From Clostridiaceae bacterium (lineage in GTDB: Bacteria > Bacillota > Clostridia > Saccharofermentanales > UBA5734): a stretch of 45,781 nucleotides of DNA. Shown one piece after another: positions 42,342-45,781 of this stretch. The stretch covers positions 70,328 to 116,108 of the forward strand of contig JAAYJD010000106.1 in NCBI GenBank assembly GCA_012523135.1, read 5' to 3'. The first letter of the stretch is position 1; the number at the start of each line of letters is the position of its first letter. Position numbers and translations under genes: made by a program. Below the pieces are notes generated by a model. It did not search any database, was not told where the DNA came from, and saw nothing but the letters and a program-made list of their open reading frames with translations.

Positions 42342-43217
42342 ATGGAAGGCAGCAAGACCAGCCTGATCACCAGGATCGAGCAAGCGATACCCAAGATGAG
42401 CAAAGGTCAGAAAGCCATCGCGGCTTTCGTCCTCGGCCGCTACGAGCACGCCGCCTACATCACGGCAGCCCGGATCGGCGAGGAGGCAGGCGTCAGCGAG
42501 TCGACCGTCGTCCGCTTTGCCATGGAACTGGGCTTCGAGGGTTACCCGCATTTCCAGAAGGCGCTGCAGGAAGAGCTGAAGGGGCGTTTGACCTCGGTAC
42601 AGCGCATGAAGGTGACCGCCAGGATGGGCGAGAAGGACGATATTCTCGGTTCGGTTCTGCTGTCCGACATGGAGAAGCTGAAGCGGACCTACGAGCGCAT
42701 CGACCGCCAGTCCTTCAACCAGGCGGTTGACCTGATCCTTGCCGCCGGCAAAATCTATATCCTCGGCGTGCGGTCGGCAGCGCCGCTGGCGTCCTTTCTC
42801 GGCTTCTACTTCAACCTGATCTTCGATAATGTCCGCCTCGTCCATACCACCAGCGTCAGCGAGATGTTCGAGCAGATTCTGTCTGTCCAGAGCGGCGACG
42901 TGGTTATCGGGATCAGCTTCCCGCGCTATTCCAAGCGGACGATCAAGGCGATGGCATACGCGCGCACGACAGGAGCCACCGTGATCGCGATTACGGACAA
43001 GGCGGAAAACCCGATCGCCGCCAGCGCGGATGTCTGCCTGCTGGCCCCCAGCGACATGGCCTCCTTTGTCGACTCGCTGGTCGCGCCGCTCAGCGTGATC
43101 AACGCCCTGATCGCGACGATCGGCTATCGGCGCCAGGAGATTGTCGCCGCCAAGCTGGATAAACTGGAGCATGTCTGGGACGAATACGACGTCTACGACA
43201 AAGGAGACGTGACATGA
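42342..43217 (+). CDS. RpiR/MurR-family transcriptional regulator
   Basis: 291 residues. An N-terminal HTH_6 domain (about 10-80: SKGQKAIAAFVLG, ARIGEEAGVSESTVVRFAMEL) is followed by a SIS sugar-phosphate-binding domain (about 125-265: KIYILGVRSAAPLAS, VVIGISFPRYS, VIAITDKAENPIA). RpiR proteins usually respond to phosphosugars and control neighbouring sugar genes, but no sugar gene is coupled to it. It is followed by hutP through an ATGA overlap and lies just 27 bases after a terminator with no visible promoter, so how it is transcribed is unclear. ATG after GGGGAGG. Confidence 0.9.
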   Translation: MEGSKTSLITRIEQAIPKMSKGQKAIAAFVLGRYEHAAYITAARIGEEAGVSESTVVRFAMELGFEGYPHFQKALQEELKGRLTSVQRMKVTARMGEKDDILGSVLLSDMEKLKRTYERIDRQSFNQAVDLILAAGKIYILGVRSAAPLASFLGFYFNLIFDNVRLVHTTSVSEMFEQILSVQSGDVVIGISFPRYSKRTIKAMAYARTTGATVIAITDKAENPIAASADVCLLAPSDMASFVDSLVAPLSVINALIATIGYRRQEIVAAKLDKLEHVWDEYDVYDKGDVT

Positions 43218-43636
43218 GCGAGAAAGAACCGGCCGGCAGCAAGACCACTGCCGCCGCGGCGATCCGGATCGCCCTGACCAGCGACCGGGAAGAAGAGCGC
43301 CAGCTGATCCAGCTTAGCCTGACCGAAGGCATCCATACCGCAGCGGTCGACTTCGGCGGCGAGTTCATCGCTTCCGTATCCAAGATCGTCGAGCGGGCCG
43401 TTGTCGCCGCCAAACGCGAAGGCCTGATCGGGTCGACCCACGCGGAAGAAGGCGCCGTGGCCGGCGCCGCGCGGGAAGCCGTGTCGCAGATCATCAACAA
43501 GGCGATCGGCCTGAATGTGGGCGGGAAAATCGGCATCGCCCGGCTCAACGACCACATCGGGGTCTGTGTCTTTTTCGGCATCGGCCTTCTGCATTTGAAT
43601 GAAGTGGCCATCGGCCTGGGACATCGCGTGATATGA
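43214..43636 (+). CDS. HutP-family protein
   Basis: 140 residues of the HutP family (PF09021). In Bacillus subtilis HutP is an RNA-binding antiterminator of the histidine-utilisation operon that needs L-histidine and Mg2+. The family core is visible from about 15 to 140, including STHAEEGAVAGAAREAVSQI (about 75-94) with a His in the ligand region and a glycine-rich end GIGLLHLNEVAIGLGHR. There is no hut gene nearby; it is coupled by ATGA to both the RpiR gene before and cmk after, so its RNA target and ligand here may differ. Family assignment is firm, function is inference. Confidence 0.87.
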   Translation: MSEKEPAGSKTTAAAAIRIALTSDREEERQLIQLSLTEGIHTAAVDFGGEFIASVSKIVERAVVAAKREGLIGSTHAEEGAVAGAAREAVSQIINKAIGLNVGGKIGIARLNDHIGVCVFFGIGLLHLNEVAIGLGHRVI

Positions 43637-44313
43637 AAAAGGTCCTGAACATCGCCATCGACGGCCCGGCCGGTGCCGGCAAGAGCACCATTGCCCGTCT
43701 GCTGGCCCAAAAGCTGGGCATCCTGTACCTGGATACCGGCGCCATGTACCGCGCCATCGGGCTTAAGGCCCTGAGGACCGGAACCGACATGCGTTCGGAA
43801 ACGGACATGGGCCGCCTGCTCGGCCAGACCAGCCTGGACATTCGCTTTGCGGACGGCTGCCAGCAGGTCCTGCTGGACGGGGAGGATGTCAGCCAGGCGA
43901 TCCGGACCCCGGATGTCTCGCGCGCCGCCTCCGATGTCAGCGCGCTGCCTGTCGTCCGCCTGCGCCTGGTCGCGTTGCAGCGCCGGATCGCCGCCGAGCA
44001 GGACCTGGTCCTGGACGGACGCGACATCGGCACCTACGTCCTGCCCCAGGCGCGCTACAAGTTCTTTCTGACCGCCGATGTGCACGAACGCGCCCGGCGG
44101 CGTCTGCTCGACCTGCGGGCCCGCGGCGACCGGGACACAACGCTGGAGCAGGTTCTCGAAGATGTCATCTACCGCGACCGGCAGGACAGCGAGCGCAAGA
44201 TGGCGCCGCTGCGCCAGGCCGACGACGCCATTTTACTTGACAGCACCGGCCAGAGCATCGAGGAGACCATCGAGAGCGTGCTTGCCATAATCGGCCAGGG
44301 GCAGCATGAATGA
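43633..44313 (+). CDS. cmk: Cytidylate kinase
   Basis: 226 residues. Phosphorylates CMP and dCMP to the diphosphates with ATP. The P-loop is GPAGAGKST at 11-19; YLDTGAMYRAI binds the nucleotide; VLDGRDIGTYVLP and a LID region with ARRRLLDLRARG are typical. It starts within the hutP stop (ATGA) and overlaps plsC by eight bases, forming the cmk-plsC-ispH order frequent in Clostridia. Confidence 0.96.
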   Translation: MKKVLNIAIDGPAGAGKSTIARLLAQKLGILYLDTGAMYRAIGLKALRTGTDMRSETDMGRLLGQTSLDIRFADGCQQVLLDGEDVSQAIRTPDVSRAASDVSALPVVRLRLVALQRRIAAEQDLVLDGRDIGTYVLPQARYKFFLTADVHERARRRLLDLRARGDRDTTLEQVLEDVIYRDRQDSERKMAPLRQADDAILLDSTGQSIEETIESVLAIIGQGQHE

Positions 44314-44932
44314 CGGTTCTGCCATGCCCTACCGGCGGACCCGGCGCTTTCTGGGCGGCCTGAGCGATCGGCTGGTACGCCTGCTGTTTTGTATCCGCTA
44401 TACCGGTCTGGAGCACATTCCGGACCGGGGACCGGTCATCCTGGTGGCCAACCACACCAGCATGCTGGACATGTTCGCCATTCACGGGCGCGTCGGCCCC
44501 TGGATCCACTGGGTGGCCAAGAAGGAACTGTTCCGCAGCCGCGTCCTGGCCAGGCTGCTGCTGCGCCTGGGCTGCATTCCCGTCGATCGGGACAAAGCCG
44601 ACCTGGCCGCCGCGCGCGGCATCATGGCCGTTTTGCGTCAGGGCGGCATCGTCGGCATGTTTCCCCAGGGAACGCGGGTCAGGCCGGACCAGATCGACCA
44701 GGTGCGTCCGCGCTCCGGCGCCGTCCATTTCGCCCTCAGAACCGGCGCGCCTCTTTTACCTGTGGCGATCCGCGGCCGATTCCGGCTCTTTTCCCGGGTT
44801 CAGGTGATTTTCGGCCAGCCCTTTGTCCTGGAAGGCGGACCGGCCCCGGCGCTCGGCAACGGCGAACTGCACCGGCTCAGCCTCCAGGTGATGCAGCGCA
44901 TCTACGACCTGGCCGATGGAGGGCAGCTATGA
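44306..44932 (+). CDS. plsC: 1-acyl-glycerol-3-phosphate acyltransferase
   Basis: 208 residues. Adds the second acyl chain in phosphatidic acid synthesis at the membrane. The catalytic NHTSMLD (HxxxxD, about 51-57) and the phosphate-binding FPQGTR are present, with a hydrophobic stretch between VILVANH and the MFAIHG segment. ATG at 44306 overlaps cmk; a second ATG at residue 7 is possible. Its stop overlaps the ispH start. Confidence 0.93.
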   Translation: MNDGSAMPYRRTRRFLGGLSDRLVRLLFCIRYTGLEHIPDRGPVILVANHTSMLDMFAIHGRVGPWIHWVAKKELFRSRVLARLLLRLGCIPVDRDKADLAAARGIMAVLRQGGIVGMFPQGTRVRPDQIDQVRPRSGAVHFALRTGAPLLPVAIRGRFRLFSRVQVIFGQPFVLEGGPAPALGNGELHRLSLQVMQRIYDLADGGQL

Positions 44933-45781
44933 AGCTTCTTTTGGCCAAATCCTCCGGTTTTTGCTTCGGCGTCAAAAACGCCGTCGAAACCGCCGAACGG
45001 CTGGTCAGCCAGCCGCGTCCGGACGGCAAGCCCCTCTACATGCTGGGTGAGCTGATCCATAACCGGACGGTCATCGACCAGCTCCGGCGCCAGGGCATGC
45101 ACGTCGCCGCCGAAACGGATGCGGTTGAAGCCGGCGCGACAGTCCTGATCCGGGCGCACGGCGTCACCCCCGCCACGCTGTGCGACCTCAGGGAGAAAGG
45201 CTGCGATGTGGTGGACTGCACCTGCCCCTTTGTGACCAAAATCCACCACATCGTGCGCAAAGCCTGGCGCGAAGGCCGGCGGATCATCATCGCCGGGACG
45301 CCGGGGCATGCCGAAGTCGTGGGCATCAACGGGGAGTGCGGCGGCGAAGGATTGATCATCAGCAGCGCGGCCGAGGCGGAATCTGGCGTTTTTTCAGGCG
45401 AATTTTGGATTTTAGTCGCCCAAACAACGTTTTCATACGCAGAATACCAGAAAATTGGCGTTATCCTGCAGAAAAAAATTGCAAAACTGCAGATTTTTGA
45501 TACAATATGTATTACGACTGCAGACCGGCAGCGTGAGGCTTGCGAAATCGCCAGGCAAGCCGACATGATGTTTGTCATCGGCAGCCCGGGCAGCTCCAAC
45601 ACCCAGAAGCTGCTCACAATCTGTCGCAGTCAATGTGGCCGGACGTATCTTGTCGAAGATGCACATCAGGTTGGTTCCGTCATCGGGGAGAGATCCCTGG
45701 AGGATCTGACTGTCGGAATCACCGCAGGCGCGTCCACGCCAGAACGCATAATCAGGGAGGTTATTCAGGCAATGACTGAAC
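44929..45781 (+). CDS. ispH: 4-hydroxy-3-methylbut-2-enyl diphosphate reductase (3' end missing)
   Basis: 284 residues are visible and the frame runs off the window. IspH makes IPP and DMAPP in the last step of the MEP pathway. The three cysteines that bind its iron-sulfur cluster are present: C12 (GFCFGV), C99 (CTCPFVTKIH) and C194 (TICITTADRQ). Also seen are GELIHN, RAHGV, GHAEVVG, VIGSPGSSNT and TAGASTP. The ATG overlaps the plsC stop (ATGA). In many Clostridia ispH is fused to ribosomal protein S1; the window ends too early to tell. The part encoding residues about 150-198 is unusually AT-rich. Confidence 0.94.
   Translation, partial: MKLLLAKSSGFCFGVKNAVETAERLVSQPRPDGKPLYMLGELIHNRTVIDQLRRQGMHVAAETDAVEAGATVLIRAHGVTPATLCDLREKGCDVVDCTCPFVTKIHHIVRKAWREGRRIIIAGTPGHAEVVGINGECGGEGLIISSAAEAESGVFSGEFWILVAQTTFSYAEYQKIGVILQKKIAKLQIFDTICITTADRQREACEIARQADMMFVIGSPGSSNTQKLLTICRSQCGRTYLVEDAHQVGSVIGERSLEDLTVGITAGASTPERIIREVIQAMTE

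Noticed and set aside
1-45781. Insertion sequences, prophage genes, CRISPR arrays, integrase or att repeats
   Set aside because: No transposase, integrase or phage protein, no regularly spaced repeats and no long direct repeats flanking the low-GC segment were found by eye.

Overview
The window is about 45.8 kb of high-GC DNA from what looks like an anaerobic Gram-positive bacterium of the Clostridia. No species is claimed. The evidence is SepF next to YggS, ScpA/ScpB, HemZ, a HutP-family protein, a type II pantothenate kinase, an isoleucine T-box leader, and ferredoxin- or Etf-dependent oxidoreductases in place of respiratory genes. Forty-two protein genes (two cut by the window edges) and one tRNA gene are supported. 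I see no insertion sequence, phage, CRISPR array or rRNA.

Layout. 1-804: end of a DUF362/ferredoxin protein, then a terminator. 0.97-4.84 kb: response regulator, multi-pass histidine kinase and family 2 glycosyltransferase in one operon. 4.84-6.56 kb (minus): methyltransferase, tRNA-Leu(GAG) with its own promoter and terminator, and a metallo-beta-lactamase-fold hydrolase. 6.69-11.97 kb: sodium:solute symporter, phenylacetate-CoA ligase and indolepyruvate:ferredoxin oxidoreductase (iorA, iorB). 12.0-16.4 kb: a tightly overlapped run of ACT-domain protein, PLP enzyme, HlyD-like membrane protein, YggS and SepF. 16.5-21.5 kb: pantothenate kinase, membrane protein, HAD phosphatase, DUF3810 membrane peptidase candidate and HemZ. 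21.5-23.3 kb (minus): metallophosphoesterase and esterase. 23.45-24.66 kb: an unlisted 44-residue protein coupled to an alpha/beta hydrolase. 24.7-28.2 kb: T-box(Ile)-ileS. 28.3-31.7 kb: M50 protease, trpS, scpA, scpB. 31.7-36.0 kb (minus): GntR regulator-etfB-etfA-FAD lactate dehydrogenase. 36.1-38.5 kb (minus): a GH38 alpha-mannosidase of clearly lower GC. 38.9-42.2 kb: carboxyltransferase, biotin carrier and 5S-type subunit. 42.3-45.8 kb: RpiR regulator, HutP, cmk, plsC and ispH.

How it fits together. Two metabolic modules stand out. The first takes aromatic 2-oxoacids to aryl-acetyl-CoA with reduction of ferredoxin (IorAB) and can interconvert the CoA ester and free acid (PaaK); a symporter lies at its head. 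The second joins an electron-confurcating type lactate dehydrogenase (GntR-EtfB-EtfA-GlcD, with the ferredoxin-domain EtfA seen in that family) to a divergent, three-subunit biotin carboxyltransferase that lacks the membrane decarboxylase subunits. Together they read as lactate to pyruvate, then pyruvate to oxaloacetate with methylmalonyl-CoA as carboxyl donor, the entry to the Wood-Werkman route to propionate. That linkage is inferred from gene content and position. The mannosidase sits between the two halves like an insert.
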